From: Sphingomonas sp. FARSPH
GTDB lineage: Bacteria; Pseudomonadota; Alphaproteobacteria; Sphingomonadales; Sphingomonadaceae
Length of the DNA stretch: 64,000 bases
Assembly (NCBI RefSeq): GCF_003355005.1
Contig: NZ_CP029985.1
Coordinates: forward strand, 1,975,001 to 2,039,000
Direction of reading: 5' to 3'
The stretch's first letter is position 1. Every line of letters begins with the position of its first letter. Below are positions 32,044 through 40,766 of this stretch, piece after piece. A program made the translations under genes and the position numbers. The notes below the pieces were generated by a model that did not search any database, had not been told where the DNA came from, and saw only the letters and a list, made by a program, of their open reading frames with translations.

Positions 32044-33735
32044 TCACCGGGCGATCCATGCCGCGAACCGCTCATCCTCGGCGTGGAGCAACTCGCCCTC
32101 GGCACCGGGCAGGGACGCCGGCGTCTCGCCGAGGTCGACCGCGATCGTCAGCACGGCGCCATCGCCAAGCCGCCAGCGCGCCATCACCGCCGCGTCGCCG
32201 GTCGCCTCCGCACCCAGCGATGTCGCGTCGTCGAGGTGCGGTGCGATATACGCCGCCCGCAGCGCGAGAAGATCGCGGTACAACGTCCGCCAGCGGTCGG
32301 CATCCGGCCCGGGCTGCGGACGCGATGCTTCGAAGGTCGCGGGAGCGTTGGGATCGGGAATGCGCGCACGTGCCGCCTCGTCGGCAAAAGCATCGAACTT
32401 GGCGAATTCCCTGCGCCGCCCTTCGCGCACCGCGTCGGCGAGATCGTCGTGGAAATCGGTGAAGAACAGGAACGGCGTCTCGCTCCCCTCCGGCTCTCCC
32501 ATGAACAGCATGGGGATGTGCGGGCACAGCAGCAGCAACGCGGTCGCCGCGCGGAGCTTGGCGGCATCCGTCAGCCGGATCAGCCGATCGCCCATCGCGC
32601 GATTGCCGACCTGGTCGTGGTTCTGCAGGAACGACACGAACCGCGTCGGCGACAGATGCGCGCTCGGCGTGCCACGCGGCTTGCCGTCGTGATTCGCCGA
32701 TCCTTCGCCCTGATAGATGAACCCTTCGGCGAGACAACGCGCCAAACGCGCCGCGGGCCGGTCGGCGAAATCCGCGTAATAGGCGCTGGTTTCGCCGGTC
32801 AGCAGCACATGGAGCACGTTGTGGAAATCGTCGTTCCACTGCGCATCGAACGCGCCCTCGCGCAGGCGGTCGGCGTCGTTTCGCTCGTTTTCGAGCACCA
32901 GATGGACGTGACGGTCGGGAAGTGCAGCCCGGATTTCGCGCGCCATCGCGTCGAGGAAGGCGTCGTTGGCGATGGCGTGCACCGCGTCGAAGCGCAGCCC
33001 GTCGACGCGATAGTCGTCGAGCCACATCAGGGCATTGTCGACGAAGAAGCGACGCACCGCCGGCTGGTCGACCGCGACCGCGCCGCCCCAGGGGGTGTGT
33101 ACGTGGGCGTCGAAAAACGCCTTTGCGTAGGCGTTCAGGTAATTTCCATCAGGGCCGAAGTGGTTGTAGACGACGTCGAGGAACACCGACAGGCCGTGGC
33201 CGTGCGCTGCATCGACGAGCGCCCGGAGGTCGTCGGGCGTGCCGTAGCTTTCGGCGACGGCATAGGGCAGCACGCCGTCATAGCCCCAGTTGCGCTGTCC
33301 CCCGAACGCGTTGACCGGCATCAGCTCGATCGCGGTGATGCCGAGCGCCGCCCAGTCGGCGAGCTGCGCCATGACGCCGCGAAAGCCGCCGAGCGTTCCC
33401 GCATGCACTTCGAGCAGCACCGTTTGCGCCCACGGCCGACCGCGCCAGTCGGCATGCCGCCATGCGTAGGCGGGGTCGATAACCAGGCTCCAGCCATGGA
33501 CGCCGTCCGCCTGCGCGCGCGACGCCGGGTCAGGGACGGCGGTGTCCGCGTCCAGCCGGAAGCGATAGCGGCTGCCCGCCGGCGCGCACGCCTCCGCCGC
33601 GAACCAGCCGGCATCCAGTCGCGTCATCGCCACGGTATCGCCGCCGTCGATCTCCAGCGTCACCGTATCGCGGTCGGGCGCCCAGAGCGCAAAGCGCGTG
33701 CGATCGCCGCCCAGCGGCTGGGGTCCCCATCTCAC
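32044..33735 (-). CDS. treZ: malto-oligosyltrehalose trehalohydrolase
   Basis: This 563-residue GH13 enzyme cleaves trehalose from the malto-oligosyltrehalose made by TreY. It has an N-terminal CBM48-like domain (MRWGPQPLGGDRTRFALWAP). The catalytic segments are ITAIELMPVNAFGG, FLDVVYNHFGPDGNYL, the nucleophile Asp in DGLRFDAVHAI, the Glu in LVLENERND and the Asp in FLQNHDQVGNR. The start overlaps the glgX stop (ATGA). Length and motifs fit TreZ rather than the branching enzyme GlgB, which shares the overall architecture but lacks these segments. Confidence 0.94.
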   Translation of the reverse strand: MRWGPQPLGGDRTRFALWAPDRDTVTLEIDGGDTVAMTRLDAGWFAAEACAPAGSRYRFRLDADTAVPDPASRAQADGVHGWSLVIDPAYAWRHADWRGRPWAQTVLLEVHAGTLGGFRGVMAQLADWAALGITAIELMPVNAFGGQRNWGYDGVLPYAVAESYGTPDDLRALVDAAHGHGLSVFLDVVYNHFGPDGNYLNAYAKAFFDAHVHTPWGGAVAVDQPAVRRFFVDNALMWLDDYRVDGLRFDAVHAIANDAFLDAMAREIRAALPDRHVHLVLENERNDADRLREGAFDAQWNDDFHNVLHVLLTGETSAYYADFADRPAARLARCLAEGFIYQGEGSANHDGKPRGTPSAHLSPTRFVSFLQNHDQVGNRAMGDRLIRLTDAAKLRAATALLLLCPHIPMLFMGEPEGSETPFLFFTDFHDDLADAVREGRRREFAKFDAFADEAARARIPDPNAPATFEASRPQPGPDADRWRTLYRDLLALRAAYIAPHLDDATSLGAEATGDAAVMARWRLGDGAVLTIAVDLGETPASLPGAEGELLHAEDERFAAWIAR

Positions 33736-35834
33736 GCCTCCAGCGCTCCCGTCCAGGTCAGCAGCACCGCCCCCTGCGGCGCGACCTCATAGTCGTCGCC
33801 GATCGCGACCTCGCCCTGCTTGGGCTTCGCGCTGTCGATCAGGACGATCCGTGTCGCATGGGGTGGCGGCAGGCGGAAGGTGAGCGGCTCGGCCGATCCG
33901 TTGACCAACAGCGACACCGCCTCCAGCTCGCCCGCGTCGTTGCGGGTCGCGCGGCGCATCATCAGCGCCCGCCCATCGGGATTGTCCCAATCTTCCGGGG
34001 TGAGTTGCTGCCCGCGCTCGTCCCACCATTCGATGTCGTTGATGCCGTGGCCCGGCGAATCCTGTCCGTACAGGAAGGTCGCGGCACGCAGCACGGGGTA
34101 GCGGCGGCGCAATTCGGTCAGCCGCGCGACATAATCGATCTGGCGCTGCCCCTCCTCGGACGCGGCGGCGTCCCAGTCGAGCCAGCTGATCGCATTGTCC
34201 TGGCAATAGGCATTGTTGTTGCCCTGCTGCGTGCGGCCGAATTCGTCGCCCGCGACCAGCATCGGCGTGCCGAGCGAGGCGAGCAGCGTCGTTAGCATCG
34301 ACCGCATCACGCGCCCGCGCGCATCGTTGATCGCGGGATCGTCGGTGGGCCCTTCCGCGCCCCAGTTGCGCGAATAATTTTCCGAATGGCCGTCGCGATT
34401 GTCTTCCTTGTTCGCCTCGTTGTGCCGCTCTTCGTACATGACGGTGTCCGCGAGCGTGTAGCCGTCGTGCGCGGCGAGCATGTTGATGCTCGCCCATGGC
34501 CGCCGCGCGCGCCGGTCGAACAGGTCGCCCGATCCCGACAATCGTGCCGCCAGGTCGCCGCGCTGACCCGGATCGCCGCGCCAGAAGCGGCGCACCGTGT
34601 CGCGATATTTGTCGTTCCATTCGGCGAAGCCGGGCGGGAAGTTGCCGAGCTGGTAACCGCCCGGCCCGACATCCCAGGGCTCGCCCATCAATTTGAGGCG
34701 GCCGAGCACCGGATCCTGCCGCACCACGTCGAAAAAGGCGGCGCCGGGGTCGAAGCCGTCATCCTCGCGCCCCAGAGTCAGCCCCAGGTCGAAACGGAAA
34801 CCGTCGATCCCGAAGCTCGTCGCCCAGTAGCGCAGCGAATCCGCGACCATCTGGATGACGCGCGCCTTGCTGAGGTTGAGCGTATTGCCCGTGCCGGTGT
34901 CGTTGATCGCATAGCGCGGCTGATCCTTGACCAGCCGGTAATAGCTCGCATTGTCCAGCCCGCGCCACGACAGCGTCGGGCCCTTCTCGCTGCCCTCGCA
35001 CGTGTGGTTGTAGACGACGTCGAGGATAACTTCGATTCCCGCCTTGTGCAGGCGGTGGACCGCACGGCGCAGCTCGTCCTGATGGTCCGACGCCATATAG
35101 GCCTGCTCGGGCGCAAAGAAACCGAGCGTGTTGTAGCCCCAGTAGTTCTTCAGCCCCTTTTCCTGCAGGAACCGGTCCTGGGTAAAGGCGTGGATCGGCA
35201 TCAGCTCCAGCGCGGTGACGCCGATCCGCTTCAGATGCGCGATCACCGCGGGATGGCCGAGCGCGGCGTATGTGCCGCGTTCGCGTGCGGGGACCAGCTC
35301 CATCAGCTTGGTCAGCCCCTTGACGTGCGCCTCGTAGATCACCGTTTCCGACCAAGGCGTGTTGGGCCGCCGGTCGCGCGACCAGTCCCAATGATCGTCG
35401 ACGACGACCGCCTTGGGCATCGCGGGCGCGCTGTCGCGCTTGTCGAAGGACAGATCCTCCTTCGCATGGCCGACCTTGTAGCCGTGGAGCGCGTCGGTCC
35501 ACCGGATCTGCCCGGCGAGCTTGCGCGCATAGGGGTCGAGCAGCAGCTTGTTCGGGTTGAACCGATGCCCTTCCTCCGGCGCGTAGCGGCCGTGCGCGCG
35601 ATAGCCGTAGAGCAGGCCCGGCTCCGCATCCGGCAGGTAACCGTGGAACACTTCGTCGGTACATTCGGGCAAGGCGATCCGTCCGACCTCGCGCTTGCCC
35701 GACGGGTCGAACAGGCAGAGCTCGATGGCGTCGGCGTTGGCGGAAAAGACCGCGAAATTGACGCCCAGCCCGTCGAAGGTCGCGCCAAGCGGGTAGGGCG
35801 AGCCCGGCTCGAGCCGGTTCGGCAAGGATTGCAC
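33732..35834 (-). CDS. glgX: glycogen debranching enzyme (TreX/GlgX)
   Basis: This 700-residue GH13_11 enzyme cuts alpha-1,6 branches of glycogen or limit dextrin. It begins SLPNRLEPGSPYPLGATFDG with a CBM48 domain to about 130. The catalytic barrel has VILDVVYNHTCEGSEKGP, nucleophile Asp in DGFRFDLGLTLGRE, Glu in LMGEPWDVGPGGYQ and Asp in AAHDGYTLADTV. Substrate contacts (RTQQGNNNAYCQDN) are intact. It heads the minus-strand series glgX-treZ-malQ-treY, supplying linear chains to TreY. No start ambiguity: there is a single ATG before the conserved N-terminus. Confidence 0.95.
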   Translation of the reverse strand: MQSLPNRLEPGSPYPLGATFDGLGVNFAVFSANADAIELCLFDPSGKREVGRIALPECTDEVFHGYLPDAEPGLLYGYRAHGRYAPEEGHRFNPNKLLLDPYARKLAGQIRWTDALHGYKVGHAKEDLSFDKRDSAPAMPKAVVVDDHWDWSRDRRPNTPWSETVIYEAHVKGLTKLMELVPARERGTYAALGHPAVIAHLKRIGVTALELMPIHAFTQDRFLQEKGLKNYWGYNTLGFFAPEQAYMASDHQDELRRAVHRLHKAGIEVILDVVYNHTCEGSEKGPTLSWRGLDNASYYRLVKDQPRYAINDTGTGNTLNLSKARVIQMVADSLRYWATSFGIDGFRFDLGLTLGREDDGFDPGAAFFDVVRQDPVLGRLKLMGEPWDVGPGGYQLGNFPPGFAEWNDKYRDTVRRFWRGDPGQRGDLAARLSGSGDLFDRRARRPWASINMLAAHDGYTLADTVMYEERHNEANKEDNRDGHSENYSRNWGAEGPTDDPAINDARGRVMRSMLTTLLASLGTPMLVAGDEFGRTQQGNNNAYCQDNAISWLDWDAAASEEGQRQIDYVARLTELRRRYPVLRAATFLYGQDSPGHGINDIEWWDERGQQLTPEDWDNPDGRALMMRRATRNDAGELEAVSLLVNGSAEPLTFRLPPPHATRIVLIDSAKPKQGEVAIGDDYEVAPQGAVLLTWTGALEA

Positions 35835-35908
35835 CGTCGATTGACCCCTTCTGATTATGCCGCCCTAACGCAGGTGCAGCATGGAGGGTCCCGCCCGCTT
35901 GATCGAGA

Positions 35909-36463
35909 TCAGCGCGGTGGTTTGCTGAGGAATCGCGATCCGACCGCGCAGAAGCGCCATGGCGTCTCTACGCCGACGCTGATCCCGATCCGGCGCCCGG
36001 CGTGGAGCGTGGGCGCATCGCCGCCCGCAAGCAGCGCGAAGGGCGGCCGGTCGAGTGGCGCGCCGTCCAGCGCCTTGTCGATGCCGAGCGCCTGGCACAG
36101 CCGCCCAGGCCCGGCGCAGAGCAGGCGCGGATCGTCGAGGCCGCGCCGCGCGACCATATGGTCGATACCGTGGACGGGCTCGATCGCGCGGATCAGCACC
36201 GCGCTGCCCGGGCGGCACACGACGTTGAGACACCAGTGTAGCCCGTAGCTGCGATAGACATAGGCACGGCCCGCCGGCCCGAACATCGCCGCGTTGCGCG
36301 GCGTGGGGCCGCGAAAGCTGTGCGCTGCGGGGTCGTCGGCGGCATAGGCTTCCGTCTCGACGATCCGCCCGCCGACCCCGTCGACCAACAGCGTCGCGCC
36401 GACGAGCGCGCGGGCGACGGTTTCGACGTCGCGATCGAAGAAGGCGGAGGGCAGGACCGTCAT
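35909..36463 (-). CDS. 3-methyladenine DNA glycosylase, AAG/MPG family
   Basis: This 184-residue base-excision repair enzyme removes alkylated and deaminated purines. Family features are FFDRDVETVARALVGATLL, the catalytic Glu in RIVETEAYAADDPAAHSFRG, PTPRNAAMFGPAGRAYVY, the YGLHWCLNVV segment, and GPGRLCQALGI. It is on the same strand as glgX, 74 bases ahead, and 60 bases after the DUF418 gene, so cotranscription is possible but not shown. Confidence 0.93.
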   Translation of the reverse strand: MTVLPSAFFDRDVETVARALVGATLLVDGVGGRIVETEAYAADDPAAHSFRGPTPRNAAMFGPAGRAYVYRSYGLHWCLNVVCRPGSAVLIRAIEPVHGIDHMVARRGLDDPRLLCAGPGRLCQALGIDKALDGAPLDRPPFALLAGGDAPTLHAGRRIGISVGVETPWRFCAVGSRFLSKPPR

Positions 36464-36523
36464 GGTTGTGCAGCCTGCCCGTTTCCGGCAGGCCGTGCCA
36501 CGATGTCGATCACGTCGATCGGG

Positions 36524-37924
36524 TCAGCGCGGCGCGGGCTTCGCCGCCGCGGCGCGGCTGCCATAGGCGATGCGGCGCAGCAACGTTTCGGCCGGGCCCA
36601 TCGGATGATGCGCGAGCCACTGGCGGCAGAAGATCGCCGAAACGATCCAGATGCCCCCTGCGATCAGCCACAATTGCGCGAGCGTGAAGGCGCCGACGAG
36701 CCCGAAACCGTAGAACAGGATCGAGCCGAGGATCGCCTGCAGGCAATAGACGCTGAGCGTCATCCGGCCGAGCGCGCGCAGCGTCACCGCCTCGCCCAGC
36801 GCGCCGCTGCGGAACAGCAGGGCGATCGCGCCGACATGGCCGAGCGTGACGAGCAGGCGCGCGGGCTGGAACAGCCCTTCCGATATCGCCCACAGCGCAG
36901 GGCTGGCAACGGGCAGGCTCATGTCGAGTCCGCTGCGCGCGAGCAGCGCGACGTGGAAGCCGCGCAGCGCCAGACCGCCGCCATAGCCGAGTACGGCCAT
37001 AACCACATAAGTGCGCGTCTGCGCCTGCCCCGTCAGGATGCCCGCGCGGAACAGCGCCATGCCGACCAGCATGAACGCGAGGCTTTCGGCGACGTCGACC
37101 CAGCCGGTGACGGTCAGGTTCTCGGTCGTCCAATAGCCTTCGCTCCAGTGGAGCAGCGAGCGGACATGGGTGCGCTGCGCGATCTTGTCCGCGATCATCG
37201 CCGGCGTCGGATGCAGCCGCATCTGTTCGTCCACCGCCACCTTTACCGCAGCGCGCTGTTCGGTATCGAGCGCGTGGCCCTCCGTCGCCATCACCGCGGC
37301 GACGCGCCCCTGCTGCAGCTGCTGCGCCTGCTCGCGCGTCCAGTATCCGTCGCTCGCGCTCAGCCCCGCGATCAGCAGCAGCGCGGCGGCGATCAGCACG
37401 CGCGGTCGCGCGGTGCGAAAGGCGAGCAGGAACAGCCCGGTCACACCGTAATTCCACAGGATCTCGCCCGGCCACAGGAAGACCAGCCACAAGGCCGTGC
37501 CGAACCCCATCAGCGCCAGGCAGCGGCGGGTCCACACGTCGAGCGGCGCCGCGCCGCCGTCGGACCCCTCCGCGCGGCGCAGCATCAGCAGCATGCCCGC
37601 GCCGAACAGCAGCGTGAACAGGCCGCGCATCGCGCCCTGCACGAACAGCGTCTGCGCGCCCCACGTCATCCATTCGATGTTCCACGCCGCGGGGAAATGC
37701 CGGATCGGAAATTCGGTGATGCCGCCCATCGAATAGATGTTCATGAGCAGGATGCCGCAGATCGCGACCCCGCGCAGCACGTCGAGCGTATGGATGCGAT
37801 CCGCCCCGGCGGCCGTCCCCGTCACCGGGCGCGGCGCGGACGGCGTCGATGCGGTCACCGGCGGCAGGGCGGGGAGCGCGTGGTAATCGGCACGTGGCGG
37901 CACGTGATGGATCCTCGACGACAT
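36524..37924 (-). CDS. DUF418-family membrane protein
   Basis: This 466-residue integral membrane protein has about ten hydrophobic helices after a soluble, proline-rich 45-residue N-terminus. The family hallmark IHTLDVLRGVAICGILLMNI begins near residue 46. The C-terminal DUF418 domain has MTLSVYCLQAILGSILFYGFG and a conserved small-residue helix pattern. The start at 37924 was preferred to a longer in-frame ATG, which lacks supporting homology. DUF418 proteins are of unknown function and have been proposed as acyltransferase-like transporters. Its start codon overlaps the opposite-strand region upstream of the interrupted protease gene. Confidence 0.88.
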   Translation of the reverse strand: MSSRIHHVPPRADYHALPALPPVTASTPSAPRPVTGTAAGADRIHTLDVLRGVAICGILLMNIYSMGGITEFPIRHFPAAWNIEWMTWGAQTLFVQGAMRGLFTLLFGAGMLLMLRRAEGSDGGAAPLDVWTRRCLALMGFGTALWLVFLWPGEILWNYGVTGLFLLAFRTARPRVLIAAALLLIAGLSASDGYWTREQAQQLQQGRVAAVMATEGHALDTEQRAAVKVAVDEQMRLHPTPAMIADKIAQRTHVRSLLHWSEGYWTTENLTVTGWVDVAESLAFMLVGMALFRAGILTGQAQTRTYVVMAVLGYGGGLALRGFHVALLARSGLDMSLPVASPALWAISEGLFQPARLLVTLGHVGAIALLFRSGALGEAVTLRALGRMTLSVYCLQAILGSILFYGFGLVGAFTLAQLWLIAGGIWIVSAIFCRQWLAHHPMGPAETLLRRIAYGSRAAAAKPAPR

Positions 37925-38087
37925 GGCCCCCCGGCGATCGTCATGTGCGCCGCTGACCCCGGTCGGACAACGTTTAAATCCCCGGGTCACTGTATCGATT
38001 CGGGAAGCGGCTTACCGCGCCGGCGATCCGTGCATCGCGCCGTATTGTTCAGTTGCGGGCCAGCCGGCCTTGTGTATCCTTCTTTAC

Positions 38088-39374
38088 GTGGGGTGGGCTC
38101 TGTGGGCCAGATTCGGCGCGATCGCAGCGCTGGCCGGAAGCGTTCCGGCGGCGGCGCAGCAATTCGCCCCGACGCCGCCGATGCCGGCGACGATCACCGA
38201 AGCCGCCGCGCTGGCGCAGGACGGCGCCGCGGTCGCCAATCACATCGGCGTTCCCGAGGACGAGGCCGCGCAGCAGCTGCGCCTGCAGCAGGATAGCGTC
38301 GCCACCACCGATGCGCTCGCGACCCGCTTTGCCGGGCGGCTGGCGGGAATAGCGCTGCGGCATCGACCGTCGTTCGGTATCGTCGTGCGCCTGACCGGTG
38401 ACGAGCCCGTCGCCGACGAAAGCGCGATGATCGATGGTGCGGCGGTGCCCGTCGTCTTCGTCACCGGCGCCGCCGCGCGCCATGTCGAACTGGTGCAGGC
38501 GATCACCGCCTATCAGGCGGCGATCCGCGCCAGCCTGTTGATCCCGCCGGGGCTCGGCGTCGACCAGCGCACCGGCGAACTGGTCGCGGTCGTGTCCACC
38601 CGCGATGTCGCACGCTAGGGCGCGGACAGCCTGCGCGACCGACTCGCCGCGTTGACCCACGTGCCTGTGCGGCTACGCGTCGTCGACCAGCCGACGCTCG
38701 ACATGGGCGGCATGATCGCGGGCGGATCGCGCGTCGTCGGCAGCGTGGCGGGCGATCCGCATCTGTATATGTGCACCGCGGGCTTCGTCGTCGGCGACGG
38801 GATGCGCACGGGCCTCGCCACCGCGGCGCATTGCCCCGACACGCTCAGCACGCGCGACGCCGATGGCGTCGAGACCGCCTTGCCCTTCGTCGGGCAATGG
38901 GGCTGGGGCAACCAGGACGTGCAGATCAACGCCAGCCCGGTGGCGCTCGCGCCCGTCTTCTTCGCGGACAGCGCACGCACGATCAGCCGCCCGGTCACCG
39001 CCGCGCGCCCGCGGGCCGGCATGCGCGCGGGCGACGTCGTGTGCCACCGCGGCGAGCGAACGGGGTATAGCTGCGCCGAGGTCGAACTCACCGACTTCGC
39101 GCCGGCGGGCGATCTGTGCGGCGGCGCGTGCCTGCCGACCTGGACGACGGTCGCCGGCCCGACGTGCAAGGGCGGCGACAGCGGCAGCCCGGTGTTCCTG
39201 GGGACCACCGCCTACGGCATCCTGAAGGGCGGCAGCTATCGCGCGAACGGCAGCTGCGCTTTCTATTTCTATATGTCGACGGACTATCTGCCGACCGGCT
39301 GGCACCTGCTGACCGCAGCGCAGGATACGGCGGCCGTCACGGGGGCGGACGACCCGGCGATCCCGGCGCCCTAA
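38088..39374 (+). pseudogene. trypsin/alpha-lytic-type serine protease, interrupted by an in-frame TAG
   Basis: Two halves lie in one frame, separated only by TAG at 38616-38618. The first half has a signal-like start (GTG at 38088, with WALWARFGAIAALAGSVPAAAQ) and a helical prodomain like that of alpha-lytic protease. The second half (readable from a TTG at 38652) is an S1 protease with His in TAAHCPD, probable Asp in NQDVQI, and Ser in CKGGDSGSPVF. The sequence around the stop (RDVAR-stop-GADSLRDRLAALTHV) runs smoothly, with no shift in frame. TAG is a normal stop for neighbours such as the GH2 gene and bioA. The likeliest reading is a nonsense mutation or a sequence error. The start is uncertain, because no good ribosome site is visible. 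Confidence 0.8.
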
Positions 39375-39392
39375 GGCGCAGAGCCGCGCGGC

Positions 39393-39500
39393 CTAGCTGC
39401 GCACCAGGGCGATGCCGAGGAACAGCATGCCGGCCATCGCGACGCCGAGGCACAGGATCGCGACGAGGATCACGCGGCGAACGGTCGGGCGGTCATCCAT
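39393..39500 (-). CDS. 35-residue single-helix membrane microprotein
   Basis: A short open frame encodes a basic N-terminus (MDDRPTVRR) followed by one uninterrupted hydrophobic helix (VILVAILCLGVAMAGMLFLG) and a short end. It has a GGA-containing upstream sequence and a TAG stop. It lies 38 bases beyond the tRNA-Phe gene on the same strand. No family is recognised. The clean charge and hydrophobicity pattern supports it, but it is short. Confidence 0.6.
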   Translation of the reverse strand: MDDRPTVRRVILVAILCLGVAMAGMLFLGIALVRS

Positions 39501-39537
39501 GGCGATCCTGCCCGGCAAATATGGATAGTGGGGGTTG

Positions 39538-39613
39538 TGGTGCCCGGGGACGGATTCGAACCGCCGACACTGCGATTTTCAGTCGCATGCTCTACCAACT
39601 GAGCTACCCGGGC
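39538..39613 (-). tRNA. tRNA-Phe (anticodon GAA)
   Basis: A 76-base tRNA with an encoded CCA end. The acceptor stem GCCCGGG pairs with CCCGGGC. The D-arm is GCTC..GAGC, the anticodon stem-loop CGACT-GAAAATC reads GAA, and the T-arm carries GGTTCGAATCC. It begins 29 bases after the yacG stop on the same strand, a common sphingomonad arrangement. Confidence 0.97.
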
Positions 39614-39642
39614 TTGCCGAACCGCGTTCGGAAGCGCGGCCT

Positions 39643-39813
39643 TTAGTGGGCGGTTTCGCCGCTGTCCAGTCCGTCCCCGGCATTTTCCCGCACCGGAATG
39701 CGATAACCCTCGCCCAGCCATTGCAGCAGGTCGCGATCCTTGCACCCGCGCGAGCAGAAGGGCGCGAAGGCGGGGTCGGCGGGCTTGTCGCAGATGGGGC
39801 AGGTGGCGGGCAT
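39643..39813 (-). CDS. yacG: DNA gyrase inhibitor YacG, zinc ribbon
   Basis: This 56-residue protein binds one zinc through four cysteines, CPICDKPAD and FCSRGCKDRDL, the YacG signature. In Escherichia coli YacG binds GyrB and blocks DNA binding by gyrase. The start overlaps the stop of the RNase E/G gene (ATGA), so it is translationally coupled. The remainder (LLQWLGEGYRIPV) fits the family well; it ends with an acidic tail. Confidence 0.93.
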   Translation of the reverse strand: MPATCPICDKPADPAFAPFCSRGCKDRDLLQWLGEGYRIPVRENAGDGLDSGETAH

Positions 39814-40766
39814 CAGGCACGGTCCAGTTCGGGGGCAAAGCCGGTGCGGCGGGAAAGCGCCGCGATCCATTCGGGTTCCGCCATCAGCCGGTCGTGGATG
39901 GCGGCGGCCAGGCGATGGCGGCGAGGGCCGCCGACGGGTTCGCGCTCCAGCCGGCGCAATGTGGCGCGCGCCGCCGCGCCGACCGGATCGGCGCGCAGGA
40001 TTTCGGGCAGCGAGGGGCGCGGCCGTGGCCGTACGATCTGCAGAAAGCCGAAACCGTTGACCGCGGTGCGCTCGAACGGTTGCGGCAAGGCGGCGTCGAT
40101 CGCATCCGCCACCGCCTGCCGCGCCGCCTTGCCCGACAAGGTGGGAAAATCGATGCCGATCGACCCGCCGATGCCATGGCGGCGGATCGCCTGCGCCACC
40201 GCGGTCGCCGCGGCGGTCGCCAGCGGCTCGAGCGGCGGCGGGCCATCGACGTCGAACAAGGTCATCGCCGGGGTGGGCGACAGGCGCAAATTGCCGAGTG
40301 CGAAGGCGATCTCGCCGCCCGTCGCTTCCTCCAGCACCTCGGACCATCCCGCCGCCTCCAGCGCATCGGGTTCGTGTGCGTGTAGGGTGCGAACCGGGAT
40401 GCCAGTGGCGGCGAGCCGGGCGTGCAGGTCGGGGCCTTCCGCGGGATCGGCATCGGTCGCGATGGCGCGCGGGGGCTTGGGGCGGCCGGCCTCGGGGATC
40501 GCCTCGCGCACGATCTCGACGCTCAGCGACGCGCCCTGCGTAACGCCCGCGGGAACGCGCGCGATCACCGCCTCGCGTCCGCCGATGTCGAGCCGCCCCG
40601 CTTTGCCGGGCAGCGCCTCGACCAGCTTCGCGCGCACGACCGCGCCGAGGCGAAGGGGATCGGGCAGGGCGACAATCGCCTCGACGATCCGGCCGTCGAT
40701 GACGAGAGCGGCGCGATCCTCGCCGATACCGGCCTCGTGCAGCCAGCCGGCGGCGGGGTCAGCCAA
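39813..40766 (-). CDS. ribonuclease E/G-like protein, short and possibly degenerate
   Basis: This 317-residue protein resembles the RNase E/G core but is much shorter than RNase G (about 490). The S1-like front is reduced, and the zinc-link CPxC motif and the C-terminal small domain are absent. The first metal Asp can be placed in GGSIGIDFPTLSG. The region of the second (NGFGFLQIVRPR, equivalent to RFGLLEMSRQR) lacks an Asp at the expected distance. It could be a nuclease with relaxed features or a non-catalytic RNA-binding relative. It overlaps maf by 8 bases and yacG by 4 bases and so belongs to that operon. Family call is good; activity is doubtful. Confidence 0.82.
   Translation of the reverse strand: MADPAAGWLHEAGIGEDRAALVIDGRIVEAIVALPDPLRLGAVVRAKLVEALPGKAGRLDIGGREAVIARVPAGVTQGASLSVEIVREAIPEAGRPKPPRAIATDADPAEGPDLHARLAATGIPVRTLHAHEPDALEAAGWSEVLEEATGGEIAFALGNLRLSPTPAMTLFDVDGPPPLEPLATAAATAVAQAIRRHGIGGSIGIDFPTLSGKAARQAVADAIDAALPQPFERTAVNGFGFLQIVRPRPRPSLPEILRADPVGAAARATLRRLEREPVGGPRRHRLAAAIHDRLMAEPEWIAALSRRTGFAPELDRA

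Noticed and set aside
37923..38087. ATG at 37923 as the start of the interrupted protease
   Set aside because: It falls on the start codon of the divergent DUF418 gene and gives about 55 residues without signal-peptide or domain features.
38616..38618. TAG in the protease gene read as pyrrolysine or general amber reassignment
   Set aside because: TAG ends other genes here (GH2 gene at 10489-10491, bioA, the microprotein), and no pyl genes are visible.
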